The notes below the pieces were generated by a model that ran no database searches, was not told the origin of the DNA, and saw only the letters and a list, made by a program, of their open reading frames with translations. A DNA stretch of 6,610 nucleotides. Source: an uncultured Ruminococcus sp. (GTDB lineage Bacteria > Bacillota > Clostridia > Oscillospirales > CAG-272). Shown one piece after another: positions 5,622 through 6,610 of this stretch. The DNA lies in NCBI GenBank assembly GCA_902782785.1, contig CACZOH010000255.1, positions 1 through 6,610 of the forward strand, read 5' to 3'. A program made the translations under genes and the position numbers. Every line of letters begins with the position of its first letter. The stretch's first letter is position 1.

Positions 5622-6610
5622 GACTTTACCGTCATTATTTTTTGAAATACCGCGTTTTTTGTATACGACGGCCCATATAAAACCGCCGACAACGACCGAA
5701 AGGCAGAGGGCGGGGAACAGATACGGCGTTTTGTGATAGAAGCTCAGATCGTTTCGCGGCGTGATCTCCGCCGAGGCAAAGCCCGCGGTGAGCGGCGCAA
5801 CGCCCGAAAGTATCTCGCCCCGCGGTGAAATGACGGTGGAATAACCCGCCGCCGAGGAGCGGACTACGTATCTTCTGCTCTCCGCCGCGCGCAGTATCGC
5901 GTGACCGTTGTGCTGATATAACTGTATCGAATCCATCCACCAGGAGTCGTTCGTACTCTCCGTGAGCACCGTCGCGCCCTTCGCCGTCTCCTCGTAACCT
6001 ATGCTTTCAAACGCGGAGTCGAAGCAGATGAACGCGCCGAGCTTTCCGAGTGTCGAATCGAACACTACGCTTTCGCTGCCGGCCGTCAATTCGTCGCCGA
6101 TATTCGTCAGATCCTTAAGAAACGGCATTACCGCGAGTATTATATCCCTTGCGGGCGTGAATTCACCGAAAGGAACGGGGTGCTGTTTCCTGTACGGCCC
6201 CGTGACGCTCCCGTCGGGCGATATACAGTACGTGACGTTATAAAAGTCCTTGCCGTCGCGCTCGTACGCGCCGAATATTATGACGACGTCGTGATCGCGG
6301 CAAAAATCAGCGAGCTTTTGTCTGAACAACGGGTATTTGTCAAATTCTATCGAAAAGCTGCCCTCCGGCATGACTATGAGCTTTGTCCCGTTCTCCTCGA
6401 TCTCGCGCCCGGAGATATCGAGAAAATAATCGCAGACGTCGGCATAAGAGCCGATCTCGCTCCTGCCGGACACAATATTTCCCTGAAGCGCCGCGGCGGT
6501 GTATCCGGGCAGCTTTTCCGTCGCTTTTTTGTCCGTATTATACAGGATCGCGCCGACGCCCATGTTGCCGAAGAAAAGAGAGGCGGAGCATATAAGGCAG
6601 ACGGCGGCGG
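5616..6610 (-). CDS. lnt: Apolipoprotein N-acyltransferase (5' end cut by window edge)
   Basis: Membrane enzyme that moves an acyl chain from a phospholipid to the amino group of the lipid-modified cysteine of lipoproteins, the last step after Lgt and LspA. The frame stays open to base 6610. The 15 codons before the ATG at 6563 encode AAVCLICSASLFFGN, which looks like the end of a membrane helix, so that ATG is internal and the N-terminal helices lie outside the window. Numbering from that Met, the nitrilase triad is visible: E67 in VMPEGS, K126 in YRKQHPVPFGEFTP (124-137) and C180 in GAFICFDSAFE (176-186). Further Lnt marks are the PFGE loop (131-134), STNDSWW (203-209), and QHNGHAILRAAESRRYVVRS (217-236). 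A final helix (about 281-301) is followed by a basic tail. The residues after the cysteine are F-D, where E. coli Lnt has Y-E. A soluble nitrilase is unlikely because membrane helices flank the domain. Confidence 0.9.
   Translation of the reverse strand, partial: AAVCLICSASLFFGNMGVGAILYNTDKKATEKLPGYTAAALQGNIVSGRSEIGSYADVCDYFLDISGREIEENGTKLIVMPEGSFSIEFDKYPLFRQKLADFCRDHDVVIIFGAYERDGKDFYNVTYCISPDGSVTGPYRKQHPVPFGEFTPARDIILAVMPFLKDLTNIGDELTAGSESVVFDSTLGKLGAFICFDSAFESIGYEETAKGATVLTESTNDSWWMDSIQLYQHNGHAILRAAESRRYVVRSSAAGYSTVISPRGEILSGVAPLTAGFASAEITPRNDLSFYHKTPYLFPALCLSVVVGGFIWAVVYKKRGISKNNDGKVL

Noticed and set aside
5616..6563. ATG at 6563 as the true start, giving a 315-residue soluble nitrilase-like protein
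   Set aside because: The frame stays open to the window edge, the 15 preceding codons encode a hydrophobic helix end, and no Shine-Dalgarno is seen (CTTTTCTTCGGCAAC precedes it). It is an internal methionine of a longer Lnt.
1..6610. Mobile elements, CRISPR arrays, tRNA genes or a novel accessory system
   Set aside because: I saw no direct or inverted repeats flanking genes, no spaced repeats, no tRNA-like cloverleaf and no transposase or integrase motifs. Six housekeeping genes account for all but about 77 bases of the window.

Overview
The window is an ordinary housekeeping stretch of a bacterial chromosome. All six recognisable genes lie on the minus strand and together fill almost every base. 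The best guess for the host is an uncultured Clostridia-type Firmicute of moderate to fairly high GC. The reasons are the rimO-pgsA and hisS-aspS adjacencies, which are familiar in Firmicutes, the A/G-rich Shine-Dalgarno sequences (AAAGGA, AGAAGGA), the consensus sigma-A promoter, and the cysteine-rich middle region of HisRS. This placement is inferred from gene order and style, not from a phylogenetic marker search.

Read in the direction of transcription (high to low coordinates), the window opens inside lnt, an apolipoprotein N-acyltransferase whose 5' end lies beyond base 6610. It continues from its last visible membrane segment through a complete nitrilase-like domain to a stop at 5616. 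The only intergenic space (5544-5615) follows. It carries a near-perfect sigma-A promoter (TTGTAA, 17-base spacer, TATAAT) whose -35 box overlaps the last codon and stop of lnt. After a leader of about 40-45 bases come rimO (4200-5543), pgsA (3578-4195), an Sfp-type phosphopantetheinyl transferase gene (2985-3581), hisS (1708-2985) and aspS (1-1706, lacking only its last 20 or so codons). The junctions are a 4-base gap, a 4-base ATGA overlap, a 1-base TAATG overlap and a 1-base gap, so these five genes almost certainly form one operon with translational coupling.

The operon joins ribosomal protein modification (RimO on uS12), phospholipid synthesis (PgsA, first step towards phosphatidylglycerol), activation of carrier proteins (PPTase) and charging of tRNA-His and tRNA-Asp. 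Phosphatidylglycerol is also the lipid used by the lipoprotein pathway in which Lnt acts last, so lnt and pgsA share a membrane-lipid theme.

I found no mobile element, CRISPR array, RNA gene, T-box or other riboswitch, and no evidence of a novel defence or biosynthetic system. The points worth a second look are modest: the promoter built into the lnt stop codon, a synthetase pair with no room for its own leader, an Lnt in an apparently Gram-positive genome with altered residues next to its catalytic cysteine, and the PPTase gene inside a translation/lipid operon.
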